A DNA stretch of 50,275 bases from an uncultured Clostridia bacterium (GCA_944341075.1 CALVLV010000015.1:1-50275), one strand, 5' to 3'; numbered from the stretch's first letter, positions 31,696 to 40,202 are shown. Translations and numbers: made by a program. The notes: a model not told the origin generated them from the letters alone.

Positions 31696-32604
31696 ATGCC
31701 CATAGTAATTGACAGAGATATACCGGCATTCGGCATACTTACTGCCGAAAGATGCTTTGTAATGGACAAGCAGAGGGCGCACTCGCAGGAGATACGCCCG
31801 ATAGAGATAGCCATACTAAACCTTATGCCCACAAAGGAGACGACCGAAACGCAGTTCATGCGGCTGCTTTCCAACAGCCCGCTGCAGGTGAACATAACGC
31901 TTATAAAGACTGCCACCTACCGCAGCACGCACACCGAGGCGACCCACCTTGAAAGGTTTTACCAGAATTTTGAAGACATAAAGGGCAAGCGGTTCGACGG
32001 CATGATAGTTACGGGAGCGCCAGTAGAGAACATGGAGTTTGAAGAGGTTGCATACTGGGACGAGCTGAAGGAGATACTCGACTGGACAAGCGGCCACGTT
32101 ACCTCCACCCTGTTCATATGCTGGGGCGCGCAGGCGGCGCTGCACTATTTTTACGACATAAAGAAGCACCCGCTGAGAAAGAAGTGCTTCGGCATATTTG
32201 CCCACCACCGCATACGCGGCGACAAGCCCGAACCGCTGATGAGAGGCATATCGGACGAGTTCCACATGCCCCACTCCCGCCATACCGTTGTGTACGCAAA
32301 GGATATACAGCACATAGACGATTTAGAGATACTTGCATACTCAAAGCGCGCGGGGGCTTCGATAATAAAGAGCAAAGACAACAGGCGGGTGTTTGTTATG
32401 GGGCACATGGAGTACGACCGCGACACGCTGAAAAACGAATACGAGCGCGACCTTGCCAAGGGACTTGACATAGACGTGCCCGTAAACTACTTTACCGACT
32501 CCACCCACAGCGAAGTGAAGATGAACTGGACATCCACCGCCAATCTGTTCTATATAAACTGGCTGAACTACTATGTATACCAGGTTACGCCTTACGTACT
32601 GTAA
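31696..32604 (+). CDS. metA: Homoserine O-acetyltransferase (MetA family)
   Basis: The 302-residue protein has the MetA signature: NLMPTKETTETQFMRLL, the nucleophile Cys142 in FICWGAQAALH, and the catalytic His237 and Glu239 in MGHMEYDRDT. It acylates homoserine in the first step of methionine synthesis. Residue 111 is Glu in GAPVENMEFEEV. Work on the Bacillus cereus enzyme links Glu111 to acetyl-CoA use and Gly111 to succinyl-CoA use, so O-acetylhomoserine is the likely product. AGGTGA lies about 7 bases before the ATG. No SAM riboswitch is visible in the 69-bp gap after smpB. Confidence 0.95.
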   Translation: MPIVIDRDIPAFGILTAERCFVMDKQRAHSQEIRPIEIAILNLMPTKETTETQFMRLLSNSPLQVNITLIKTATYRSTHTEATHLERFYQNFEDIKGKRFDGMIVTGAPVENMEFEEVAYWDELKEILDWTSGHVTSTLFICWGAQAALHYFYDIKKHPLRKKCFGIFAHHRIRGDKPEPLMRGISDEFHMPHSRHTVVYAKDIQHIDDLEILAYSKRAGASIIKSKDNRRVFVMGHMEYDRDTLKNEYERDLAKGLDIDVPVNYFTDSTHSEVKMNWTSTANLFYINWLNYYVYQVTPYVL

Positions 32605-32640
32605 AGTTGTGTTCCGCACGGCGGGGCGAAAATACACAAA

Positions 32641-32680
32641 GCCGCGGGCGCGCAGTTTTTTCTGCGCGCACGCGGCTTTT
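32641..32680. terminator. Bidirectional terminator between metA and the HtrA-like gene
   Basis: GCCGCGGGCGCGCAG pairs with CTGCGCGC-ACGCGGC around TTTTTT, with CTTTT on one side and GGCTTTGTG on the other when read in reverse. It serves convergent genes. Confidence 0.85.
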
Positions 32681-32715
32681 ACCTATGAAATTTTTGGTCA
32701 TTGCTTAAAGATAAG

Positions 32716-34128
32716 TCATTCTATAGAAATTCTGTTTGAATTGCCCGAAAAAACAAAATATGCGTAATATGTTGCGCCGTCGCGCTCTATTTCAACGCAC
32801 ACGGTGTCGCCCGAGCGCACTGAAAACATTGCATCGCGGATCATATACTCTCTTGTAACGTCGAATTCAAAGTAGTGCTGCGCAACGGTATACGACTGTA
32901 CTGGCACAGTAAACGACGATTCTGCCTGCGACGACAGAACGCTTCTGCCGAGGTCTGAAGTGCCCACCGCAAACGACTTAATAATGTCGCCCGTCTGAAT
33001 AATGCCGTTTGCCGCACCCGAAACTTTGCCGACAGTGACCACCTCGGTTATTTCCGTAAGGCCCGTCCGGTCGTCTGTATAGGCATACGAACCCGACACG
33101 ACGGCATCAATACCTATCTGATATCTGAAAACCCTGCGCGAAGCGCCCGACGTTTCGTAGTTATCTATTATTGACTGCACCACCCTGCGCGCATAGGAAG
33201 AGGGAAGCGCAAAGCCGATGTTGTCGGTGCCCTTCTCCTCGTCCTTAGAGTTGACTATGCCGACTATCTGTCCGTCGTAATTGAACAGGCCGCCGCCTGA
33301 GTTGCCGCCGTTTATGGCCGTATCGGTGCGCATTACGCGGTATTCGCGGATATCGTCTACCATGACGGAGATATATTCCGAATCGCGGCTGATTATGCCC
33401 GTGGTTGCCGAAAGGCCTGCGCCGTCGGGGTTGCCTATGGCGTACACCTCCTCGCCGACGTTGTATACGTCTTCCTGCACGAACTGCGCGGCAACTGCGC
33501 GGCTGTTTTTGATCGCGTCGCTGTCGTCCACCCTGAGCACGGCCAGGTCATACGCGAGAGATATACCGATAAGCTGTATGTCTTCCGCCTCCACGCCCGT
33601 GTAGTTTATGACCTCGCCAGAGGTAGTAGCGGCATAATCTACGCCCGCAGTATCGGCTCCGTAGAAGTAGATATAGAACCGGTTGCAGTAGCTCATGGTG
33701 ACTTCGGTATCGTAGGCAACGTGGGCATTGGTGACGATATAGGCGTCGCCTGCCTCTCTGTCGATATCCACTATAACGCCCGAACCTGCGTACACATTGT
33801 ACTTACTGCCGGATGAATACTGCGAAAGTATGGCTACAGAACTTAAAAGCGAGCGGTTTATTGCCGCCTGGCGGCTGAGAGTCTGTTCAACGTCGGGAGA
33901 GATATAATCCATATACATCTCCACGAACTGACTTACGGTGAGCGGCTCTTCGCCGTTGGCCTCGCGCTCGGCGTTCAACGCGTCGAACAGGTCGTAAAAG
34001 TCCAGGTCGTCGCCCTTGGGCCCCGCAGGGCCGGGTACAAGCTGAATACAGCCAGCTGAAAATATACACGCCGCAGATACAACTGCGGCCGACACGGCTA
34101 CGGCGGCGCGCCTTAAAAATTTTTTCAT
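32716..34128 (-). CDS. HtrA-like trypsin-fold serine protease, predicted lipoprotein
   Basis: The 470-residue protein begins with a signal peptide (KKFLRRAAVAVSAAVVSAA) ending in a lipobox FSAGC with Cys27, so it is probably anchored outside the membrane. A short collagen-like GPAGPKGD follows. The protease domain carries the triad His136 (TNAHV), Asp194 (YDLAVLRV) and Ser277 (INGGNSGGGL), the last two motifs as in HtrA/DegP. The C-terminal part (about 330-470) would be a PDZ-like region with GIIQTGDIIKSF. Such proteases degrade or check misfolded exported proteins. AAGGT precedes the ATG. It is a single-gene unit. Confidence 0.9.
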   Translation of the reverse strand: MKKFLRRAAVAVSAAVVSAACIFSAGCIQLVPGPAGPKGDDLDFYDLFDALNAEREANGEEPLTVSQFVEMYMDYISPDVEQTLSRQAAINRSLLSSVAILSQYSSGSKYNVYAGSGVIVDIDREAGDAYIVTNAHVAYDTEVTMSYCNRFYIYFYGADTAGVDYAATTSGEVINYTGVEAEDIQLIGISLAYDLAVLRVDDSDAIKNSRAVAAQFVQEDVYNVGEEVYAIGNPDGAGLSATTGIISRDSEYISVMVDDIREYRVMRTDTAINGGNSGGGLFNYDGQIVGIVNSKDEEKGTDNIGFALPSSYARRVVQSIIDNYETSGASRRVFRYQIGIDAVVSGSYAYTDDRTGLTEITEVVTVGKVSGAANGIIQTGDIIKSFAVGTSDLGRSVLSSQAESSFTVPVQSYTVAQHYFEFDVTREYMIRDAMFSVRSGDTVCVEIERDGATYYAYFVFSGNSNRISIE

Positions 34129-34206
34129 TGCATTTACCTTAAAGATATGTAATATTTATTTACAAGCTGAATAAGTTTATTAACAAAGCCCGGAATATAA
34201 AACCTT

Positions 34207-34238
34207 TGCGCCGCCTGTGCGCATGCGCAGGCGGCGCA
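34207..34238 (-). terminator. Hairpin after the UDP-sugar pyrophosphorylase gene
   Basis: TGCGCCGCCTG and its complement CAGGCGGCGCA form a long stem about 50 bp beyond the stop; on the minus strand it is followed by AAGGTTTTAT. Confidence 0.6.
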
Positions 34239-34268
34239 GTTTAATACGGTATTATATGCGTTGGTTTG

Positions 34269-34287
34269 GGCATATATGCGGGGCAAT
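34269..34287. repeat. 19-bp sequence shared with 20582-20600
   Basis: Exact second copy of GGCATATATGCGGGGCAAT. Its last base is the last base of the stop codon of the neighbouring minus-strand gene. Confidence 0.6.
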
Positions 34288-35507
34288 CAAAGCTTTACAC
34301 CGTTTTTAACAAGCAGGGCGCGGGCGGTATCTACACTGTCTGTGCCCGTTCTGTTCTTTACGGGGGCAAACTCCCTTTCGCGCACCACCTCCACCGCAAG
34401 GCAGCTGCCCATCAGCTTTATCATGTCAAGCACAAGGTATTCAAACTTATAGCCGTTTGGCTCTTCCGGCTTTACAAGCACGCCGTCCTCTATGTGCGGT
34501 ATCTTTTTTAGCGAGAGGTGCACGGGAAGGCGCTTATCCGTAGTTTTATTGAGAAGATCTACCCTGAACAGGTAGTTGAGTATTACCCCATACGGGAACT
34601 TCAGCTCGCCGTCGGGGCGGCGGAGCGAAGCCAGCTCGGGGGGCATTTCGTAATATTCGACTATTGCGGGGGCGCCGTCCTCCATGCAGAGCACGCCTAC
34701 CTTTTCTTCGGGGGCGACTTTTTTTACCACCTTTGCACCGCAGCCGGCGCCGCCGTTTATTGTTGCGCCCACAAATACGGGGTCGCATATGCGCTGAAGA
34801 ACGTTATCCACGCTGTATACGTTGAGCCACTCTATGCCCTCGCGCGAGAGAATGTCGCCTTCGCCGTTTTTGAGGAGCGAGGCATACCAGCCGCCGTTGC
34901 CGTTGGGCGACATGGATATCCTGCCCTTTTCTTCAAGGAATATCTTTCCGTTCAAATCGCACGTGGCGGCCATATCCTGCACAAAGAAATGCACCTTTTC
35001 GGAAGGGTATCCGAAGAAATTTTTCTGTCTGAAGAACTGCACGGTGGCGCTGTTGTTGACTTCGCTTGTCATTATAAAGATGTGGAAGTAGGCGCCCGCC
35101 TTGCGCGTGACTTCAGAAATGTTTACAAACTGCTGTTCGAATATTGAAAGTTCGCGGGTGATGCCTATGTTGAACATGCCCTTGGGGTTATCGCTGCCAA
35201 GGCGCGTGCCCTGGCCGCCCGCAAGCAGCACCGCCGCCACCTTGCCCGCCCTTATTGCGGCAAGGCCGATATCTTCAAACTCAGCGCGGCGAAGCTCTAC
35301 ATCGTGCACGGTGACCGCGGGCACGGGCGAAAGCTTGCCTATCTTGCGCTCTCCGCCCGCGTCAAGCGCATGAAATACAGAAAAATTGATGCCTGCTATC
35401 TGATTAAGCAATACTTCGCGCTCCTGCGGAGAGAGCTGGTCGTAATACTTTAAAAGATGTTCCTGTCCGTGTTCGCGCAGAACTGCGCGAGCTTCATCAA
35501 GGTTCAT
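34287..35507 (-). CDS. UTP--sugar-1-phosphate uridylyltransferase (UDPGP type 1 family)
   Basis: The 406-residue protein belongs to the eukaryotic-like UDPGP family: the nucleotide loop LLAGGQGTRLGSDNPKGMFNIG (about residues 94-115), IMTSEVN, FFVQDM, PNGNGGWY, and the uridine site VYSVDNVLQRICDPVFVG. It makes UDP-glucose or UDP-N-acetylglucosamine from the sugar 1-phosphate; the two cannot be told apart by eye. The relation to the human UAP1/AGX enzymes is closer than to bacterial GalU or GlmU. It has its own consensus promoter embedded in a 10-bp inverted repeat, and no sugar genes lie next to it. Confidence 0.92.
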   Translation of the reverse strand: MNLDEARAVLREHGQEHLLKYYDQLSPQEREVLLNQIAGINFSVFHALDAGGERKIGKLSPVPAVTVHDVELRRAEFEDIGLAAIRAGKVAAVLLAGGQGTRLGSDNPKGMFNIGITRELSIFEQQFVNISEVTRKAGAYFHIFIMTSEVNNSATVQFFRQKNFFGYPSEKVHFFVQDMAATCDLNGKIFLEEKGRISMSPNGNGGWYASLLKNGEGDILSREGIEWLNVYSVDNVLQRICDPVFVGATINGGAGCGAKVVKKVAPEEKVGVLCMEDGAPAIVEYYEMPPELASLRRPDGELKFPYGVILNYLFRVDLLNKTTDKRLPVHLSLKKIPHIEDGVLVKPEEPNGYKFEYLVLDMIKLMGSCLAVEVVREREFAPVKNRTGTDSVDTARALLVKNGVKL

Positions 35508-35530
35508 ACAAAAATACCCCGCTTATATTG

Positions 35531-35566
35531 TTTTTGGCTACATTTATTATATATTATAGCCAAAAA
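35531..35566. promoter_or_regulatory. Inverted repeat around the -10 of the UDP-sugar pyrophosphorylase promoter (candidate operator)
   Basis: TTTTTGGCTA (35531-35540) and TAGCCAAAAA (35557-35566) are perfect complements 16 bp apart and bracket the -10 hexamer. A dimeric repressor bound here would block RNA polymerase. Confidence 0.55.
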
Positions 35567-35574
35567 TATGTCAA
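35546..35574 (-). promoter_or_regulatory. Consensus sigma-A promoter of the UDP-sugar pyrophosphorylase gene
   Basis: On the minus strand TTGACA (35569-35574) and TATAAT (35546-35551) are 17 bp apart, a perfect match to the consensus. Confidence 0.85.
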
Positions 35575-35601
35575 GCCTGTAAAAATTTACCCGTCAATAT
35601 G

Positions 35602-35630
35602 TTGAAAATTTAGAAATTTAGTTTTATAAT
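35602..35630 (+). promoter_or_regulatory. Sigma-A promoter of the Nudix gene
   Basis: TTGAAA (35602-35607) and TATAAT (35625-35630) are 17 bp apart, diverging from the promoter above. The leader to the ATG is about 85 bases. Confidence 0.75.
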
Positions 35631-35721
35631 AATTGTATTGAATAAAATAAAAAGAAAAATTTATGCCGCGGGCACAGACGGGGGCTTACGCCGAAGGAGC
35701 GGCAGAATAAGGAGGTAAAAC

Positions 35722-36219
35722 ATGTATTGCGTAGAATGTGGCGAAAAACTTTCGCTTGTATTCAACCACAGGGAAGGACTTGTGCCCTTTTGCAAAAAAT
35801 GCAACGAATACCGCTTTCCGCAGTTTGCAACTGCCGTAAGCATGGTGGTGACAGACAGAAATAAAGAAAAGATACTTTTGGCAAGGCACAAAGACCAGAG
35901 CGACTTTATTTTATTTGCGGGCTACATTAAAAAGGGCGAAACGGCAGAAAAGGCCGTAACGCGCGAATTTAAGGAAGAGACAAAGCTGAACACGGTAAAA
36001 TATAAGTTCATGAGCTCGCGCTATCACGAGCCGAGGAACGTGCTGATGCTGAACTTCCTCTCCATGGCGGAAAACGGCGAGCCGGAGATAGACGCCGAGG
36101 AGATAGACGAAATAAAGTGGTTTACGTTTGACGAGGCGCTGCAGGCCATACGCAAGGACAGCACCGCCGAACACTTTTTGAAGAATGCGATAGCCGAACT
36201 TAAAAAGGGCGCGTTCTGA
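35722..36219 (+). CDS. Nudix hydrolase with an N-terminal zinc ribbon
   Basis: The 165-residue protein begins with a zinc ribbon (CVECGEKL and CKKCNEYRFPQF, residues 3-33) and continues with a Nudix domain whose box is GYIKKGETAEKAVTREFKEETKL (the usual EEXG is EETK). The zinc ribbon plus Nudix layout resembles NudC-type NADH pyrophosphatases, but the protein is shorter and lacks the NudC N-terminal domain. It probably hydrolyses a nucleoside diphosphate derivative; the substrate is unknown. AAGGAGG lies 6-7 bases before the ATG. Confidence 0.9.
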   Translation: MYCVECGEKLSLVFNHREGLVPFCKKCNEYRFPQFATAVSMVVTDRNKEKILLARHKDQSDFILFAGYIKKGETAEKAVTREFKEETKLNTVKYKFMSSRYHEPRNVLMLNFLSMAENGEPEIDAEEIDEIKWFTFDEALQAIRKDSTAEHFLKNAIAELKKGAF

Positions 36220-36238
36220 TAGCGGAAACAAATTTTAA

Positions 36239-36278
36239 GGCCGCGGGCAATTACAATGCCCGCGGCCCTTTCTTTTTT
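36239..36278 (+). terminator. Terminator after the Nudix gene
   Basis: GGCCGCGGGCA and TGCCCGCGGCC form a perfect 11-bp stem, followed by CTTTCTTTTTT. It lies between convergent genes and could also stop mazF transcripts. Confidence 0.85.
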
Positions 36279-36299
36279 AAACACATATTCTGCCCGCCT

Positions 36300-36650
36300 T
36301 CAGTTGGGATCGAAGCCGAGGCTTATGAGTATTGCCCTGTCTACCCGGTGCATGGTGCCCTCGCTCAACTCGCCTATGCGCTCCTTTAAACGGCGCTTGT
36401 CAAGCGTGCGGATCTGTTCAAGCAGTATAACAGAATCTTTTACAAGGCCGTAGGCGCTTTTTGGCAATTCTATATGCGTGGGCAGTTTAGCCTTGTTTAT
36501 TTTGCTTGTGACCGCCGCCGCGATTATTGTGGGCGAATACTTGTTGCCCACGTCGTTTTGCACAATGAGTACGGGGCGCACCCCGCCCTGTTCGCTGCCG
36601 ACAACGGGCGACAGGTCAGCATAGTAAAGTTCTCCGCGCTTGACGTTCAT
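36300..36650 (-). CDS. mazF: MazF/PemK-family endoribonuclease
   Basis: The 116-residue protein is a complete MazF of the Gram-positive EndoA/NdoA type: [33 protein letters not shown], the catalytic-region Arg and Thr (VTSKINK), and [13 protein letters not shown]. Such enzymes cut single-stranded mRNA at short sequence sites. GAGG precedes the ATG. In Bacillus the antitoxin gene lies directly upstream; here the 111 bp upstream hold no such ORF and the next gene is nnrE-nnrD. Confidence 0.93.
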   Translation of the reverse strand: MNVKRGELYYADLSPVVGSEQGGVRPVLIVQNDVGNKYSPTIIAAAVTSKINKAKLPTHIELPKSAYGLVKDSVILLEQIRTLDKRRLKERIGELSEGTMHRVDRAILISLGFDPN

Positions 36651-36761
36651 AACAACCTCTTTCCGGCAGTCCGTATGCGGGAACGTTGGATCGTATGCCC
36701 TATACTATATTATATGTAACCGCCTGATTATATTGTTGACACAAAGGCGGAAATTATACCT

Positions 36762-38198
36762 TCAGCCGCGCGCTTTGATAACATTTTTTACGGCAGCGGG
36801 TATCTTGTCAAGCCCATCCTTTGCCGTAACGCAGTATTCGGTGAGCTCTGCGGCGGCAAGTTCGGCGGCCGCGCCCATGATATATGCCGCGCATGCCGCT
36901 CCGCTGAAAGGAGTAAGGCCGCGCGCTATGCTGCCGCACATGAACCCCGCAAGCATGTCGCCGCTGCCCGCCTTTGCCTGCGCCGAGCTGCCACGCACAT
37001 TTATGACCGTGCTGACGCCGTCGGCTATTACCGAACCCGCACCCTTTAAAAGCACCGTTACGTCGTATTCGCGCGCAAACTCCTGCGCGGCGCCCACGGG
37101 GTCGGCGAGTATATCTGCAACCGTTTTGCCCGTTAGGCGGGAAAATTCTTTGACGTGCGGCGTTACCACCACGCCGCACTTTTTTTCTTTTAAAAGGCTA
37201 ACGCCGAACTCAGCAAGGCTGTTGAGCCCGTCCGCGTCTATTATCAGCGTGCCTGCATAATTTTTGAGCAAGCCGCCTATCTCTTCATACAGTGCGCGCG
37301 ATATGCCGCAGCCCATTCCTATGGCGATAGCCTGCGAAGACAGATCGCACCGTTCGCAAAAGATGGCCTGCGGACAATTTTGCACTATTGCCGCTTTTGC
37401 CCCCTGCGGGCATACCGCCTTTACGTAGCCGCATCCGCTTTTGAGCGCGGAAGATACTGCCATAACGGCCGCGCCTACATACTGCGGGCTGCCGCACACG
37501 AGCGTTGCCGTGCCGAAGGTGCCCTTGTGAGAATTGCGCGGGCGCGCGGGAAAGAGGGCGGCTATGTCCTCATCGTCATACACGGTGGCAAAACCGCCTT
37601 CGGCGGGGGATATACCAATATCTTTTAAAACTATGCGACCGCAACAGTCGAGCCCGTCCGACAGCATAAACCCCTGTTTGAGCTGTGCTATGCACACTGT
37701 GAGGTCGGCCCTGACGGCCGTGCCGAGCGCAAGCCCGCTGTCAGACGACAGCCCGCTTGGAATATCGGCGGAGACGACGTATGCCCCGCTTGCATTTATT
37801 TTATCTATCATATCGGCAAAATTGCCCGTGACCTCGCGTGCAAGCCCCGTGCCGAAGATGCAGTCGACGATGATATCGCCTGCGATCTCCAAAGCATACG
37901 GGCCGCCGTAGCGCCCTTTTTCGCGCTGGCAATCGGCCGAGAGCCTGCCTTCTGCGGCATATACCGCGACGTTGAGGCCGCGGGAGAGCAGTTCGCGCGC
38001 GCAGACATACCCGTCGCCGCCGTTGTTACCCGTGCCGCACACTACAAGAATGGCAGCGCCCGGTTTTGCCTCCCGTGCGACTTCATCGGCTATCGCCTTG
38101 CCCGCGCGGCGCATGAGCTCTTCGGAAGAAACGCCAAGCGCGTCTATAGTGTAACTGTCTGCCGCGCGCATCTGCGCGGCCGTAAGCAAAATGCGCAT
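36762..38198 (-). CDS. nnr: Bifunctional NAD(P)H-hydrate epimerase / ADP-dependent dehydratase
   Basis: The 478-residue protein has two parts. The N-terminal NnrE (YjeF) epimerase domain covers about 1-205, with GTGNNGGDGYVCAREL near residue 55 and DCIFGTGL near 112. The C-terminal NnrD dehydratase domain covers about 210-478, with SHKGTFGTATLVCGS, IDADGLN and the catalytic AKAGSGDMLAG. Together they repair NADH and NADPH hydrates. GGGGGG lies 5-6 bases before the ATG. The usual GTGD of the dehydratase active site reads GSGD here, a conservative change. recX lies 27 bp upstream in the same direction, so they probably share an mRNA. Confidence 0.95.
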   Translation of the reverse strand: MRILLTAAQMRAADSYTIDALGVSSEELMRRAGKAIADEVAREAKPGAAILVVCGTGNNGGDGYVCARELLSRGLNVAVYAAEGRLSADCQREKGRYGGPYALEIAGDIIVDCIFGTGLAREVTGNFADMIDKINASGAYVVSADIPSGLSSDSGLALGTAVRADLTVCIAQLKQGFMLSDGLDCCGRIVLKDIGISPAEGGFATVYDDEDIAALFPARPRNSHKGTFGTATLVCGSPQYVGAAVMAVSSALKSGCGYVKAVCPQGAKAAIVQNCPQAIFCERCDLSSQAIAIGMGCGISRALYEEIGGLLKNYAGTLIIDADGLNSLAEFGVSLLKEKKCGVVVTPHVKEFSRLTGKTVADILADPVGAAQEFAREYDVTVLLKGAGSVIADGVSTVINVRGSSAQAKAGSGDMLAGFMCGSIARGLTPFSGAACAAYIMGAAAELAAAELTEYCVTAKDGLDKIPAAVKNVIKARG

Positions 38199-38225
38199 AC
38201 CATGCCCCCCTTTGCAATAAAATGA

Positions 38226-38831
38226 TCAGTCGTCGTCTTCGGCGCCCACGGCCCGTTTTGCCGTATCGTAGCTGTAGCCGCGCGAAACGAGGTATTTTAC
38301 CGCCTTATACAAATTTTCGCGGGTGCGCTCCTTGCCGCGCAGATATTTTTCGGCTACGGCGCGCGCGCCTTCGCCATCCTCTTCTACCTCTTCAAGCGCC
38401 CTGTCTATGGCGCTGCGCGAAGCCCCGCGCTTTATCAGGTCGGCCTCTAAAAGGCGCTTGCCGCGGCCGCTGCAGCCCGAGATATACGCCTTGCAGTAGG
38501 CGTAGTCGTCTATAAAGCCGTAATATGCCATGCGCTCGAGCACATAGTCGCAGACGGGCTGCGTATAGCCCTTTTTATTTAAAAAGTCGCGTATCTGCTT
38601 TTCCGTCTTCATAGAGGCGGATATATGCGTGAGCGCCTTATCGAGGGCGGTATTTTTATCCGTTTCAAGCTGGATCTCGTCCAGAAAGGGCTTTTCGACA
38701 TGCATGCCTGCCTTTAAGCGGTACTTTACGGCCGCCTGAAGGGTAAGCCCGCAGTAAAACCTGCCGTCTATGAATATGTTGCACCTGTTTTTATCTTTTT
38801 TTTGCGGTTCTATGGAAGTTATTTCCGCCAC
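38226..38831 (-). CDS. recX: Regulatory protein RecX
   Basis: The 201-residue protein has the three-helix repeats of RecX: ALDKALTHISASMKTEKQIRDFLNKKGYT, VLERMAYYGFIDDYAYCKAYI, GKRLLEADLIKRGASRSAIDRALEE. RecX limits RecA filaments during recombination and repair. The start is a GTG with AGGAGG 7 bases before it. It is the first gene of a pair with nnr. Confidence 0.92.
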   Translation of the reverse strand: MAEITSIEPQKKDKNRCNIFIDGRFYCGLTLQAAVKYRLKAGMHVEKPFLDEIQLETDKNTALDKALTHISASMKTEKQIRDFLNKKGYTQPVCDYVLERMAYYGFIDDYAYCKAYISGCSGRGKRLLEADLIKRGASRSAIDRALEEVEEDGEGARAVAEKYLRGKERTRENLYKAVKYLVSRGYSYDTAKRAVGAEDDD

Positions 38832-38942
38832 AAGTTTCCTCCTATGGAACGACTGCCCGCCGTTTACAGCAGAATTATAACCGATAAGCTGTGGTTATAT
38901 GGTATATTTTAACACGCAATATAATTTATTGTCAATCGGCAA

Positions 38943-38971
38943 TTGACAACGTGGCGCGGCGGTTGTATAAT
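38943..38971 (+). promoter_or_regulatory. Consensus sigma-A promoter of ilvE
   Basis: TTGACA (38943-38948) and TATAAT (38966-38971) are 17 bp apart, a perfect consensus. The leader is about 75 bases and contains a strong hairpin. Confidence 0.85.
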
Positions 38972-38991
38972 TATAGCATATAAAAATTTAA

Positions 38992-39023
38992 GGCGGCGCG
39001 GCGTTTTACCACACCGCGCCGCC
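38992..39023 (+). promoter_or_regulatory. 5' leader hairpin of ilvE
   Basis: GGCGGCGCGG (38992-39001) pairs with CCGCGCCGCC (39014-39023). There is no T-run after it, and the ribosome binding site GAGAGG lies 15 bases further on. It may stabilise or slow translation of the message; it is not a T-box. Confidence 0.5.
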
Positions 39024-39052
39024 ATTCGCATAAAAAAGAGAGGTAACAGAAT

Positions 39053-40075
39053 ATGAGCGCTGATCTTGACTGGGGCAGCCTTGGATTCGGCTATGTTAAG
39101 ACGCCCTACCGCTATGTAAGCAAGTTTGAAAACGGAAAATGGGACGAAGGCGTGCTGACCGAGGACGATAAAATAGTGCTTTCTGAATGTGCCGGTGTGC
39201 TGCAGTATGCGCAGACATGCTTTGAGGGGCTGAAGGCGTACACCACCGCCGACGGCAGAATAGTTACGTTCCGCCCCGACCTGAACGCCGAGAGAATGGA
39301 AGATTCGGCAAGGCGGCTGGAGATGCCCGTATTCCCCAAGGAGCGCTTTTTAGAGGCCGTTGACAAGGTGGTTGCCGCCAACCGCGACTATGTTCCGCCC
39401 TACGGCAGCGGGGCTACGCTGTACATAAGGCCGTTTATGTTCGGCTCTTCAGAGGTGATAGGCGTAAAGCCCGCAAGGGACTATCAGTTCAGAATGTTCT
39501 GCACGCCCGTAGGCCCCTACTTTAAAGAGGGCGTAAAGCCCATTGTTATACGCGTTTCAGACTTCGACCGCGCCGCACCGCGCGGCACGGGGCACATTAA
39601 GGCGGGACTGAACTACGCAATGAGCCTGCACGCGATCGTGGACGCGCACAACAAGGGCTTTGAGGAGAACATGTACCTTGACCCCGCCACGCGCACGTTC
39701 GTTGAAGAGACGGGCGGCGCAAACTTTATATTCATAACAAAGGACGGCAAGGTGGTAACTCCCCTTTCAGACTCCATACTCCCCTCCATAACCAGGCGTT
39801 CGCTGTGCTATGTGGCAGAGCACTACCTGGGGCTTAAAGTTGAGCACAGAAAGGTGCGCCTTGACGAAGTGAAGGACTTTGCCGAGTGCGGACTGTGCGG
39901 CACGGCGGCGGTTATTTCGCCCGTGGGCATAATAAACGACCACGGCAAAGAGATAAAACTGCCCTCCGGCATGGAGAAGATGGGCCCCGTTACGCAGAAG
40001 CTTTACGACACGCTCACCGGCATACAGATGGGCAGGATAGAGGCGCCCGAAGGCTGGATAAGAGAGATAAAGTAA
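39053..40075 (+). CDS. ilvE: Branched-chain amino acid aminotransferase
   Basis: The 340-residue PLP enzyme has YAQTCFEGLKAYTTADG, RPFMFGSSEVIGVKPA, the lysine that binds PLP at about Lys183 (HIKAGLNYAMS), EETGGANFIFI and CGTAAVISPVG. It transfers amino groups between glutamate and the keto acids of leucine, isoleucine and valine. The sequence is the longer, class IV fungal/mitochondrial-like BCAT-II type. It is expressed alone, from a perfect promoter, and ends at a strong terminator. Confidence 0.96.
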   Translation: MSADLDWGSLGFGYVKTPYRYVSKFENGKWDEGVLTEDDKIVLSECAGVLQYAQTCFEGLKAYTTADGRIVTFRPDLNAERMEDSARRLEMPVFPKERFLEAVDKVVAANRDYVPPYGSGATLYIRPFMFGSSEVIGVKPARDYQFRMFCTPVGPYFKEGVKPIVIRVSDFDRAAPRGTGHIKAGLNYAMSLHAIVDAHNKGFEENMYLDPATRTFVEETGGANFIFITKDGKVVTPLSDSILPSITRRSLCYVAEHYLGLKVEHRKVRLDEVKDFAECGLCGTAAVISPVGIINDHGKEIKLPSGMEKMGPVTQKLYDTLTGIQMGRIEAPEGWIREIK

Positions 40076-40102
40076 ATACAATATTTAATATTTTTGAAAA
40101 TG

Positions 40103-40138
40103 AGGCGCGGCCGCAAAATGCGGCCGCGCCACTTTGTT
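40103..40138 (+). terminator. Terminator after ilvE
   Basis: GGCGCGGCCGCA (40103-40114) pairs perfectly with 40119-40130 around AAAA, followed by ACTTTGTTT. Confidence 0.75.
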
Positions 40139-40202
40139 TATTTTTGAATTGACATTAGAATTATTTGATTGACCGCAACATATGCCCGAACGACGGCCTT
40201 TT

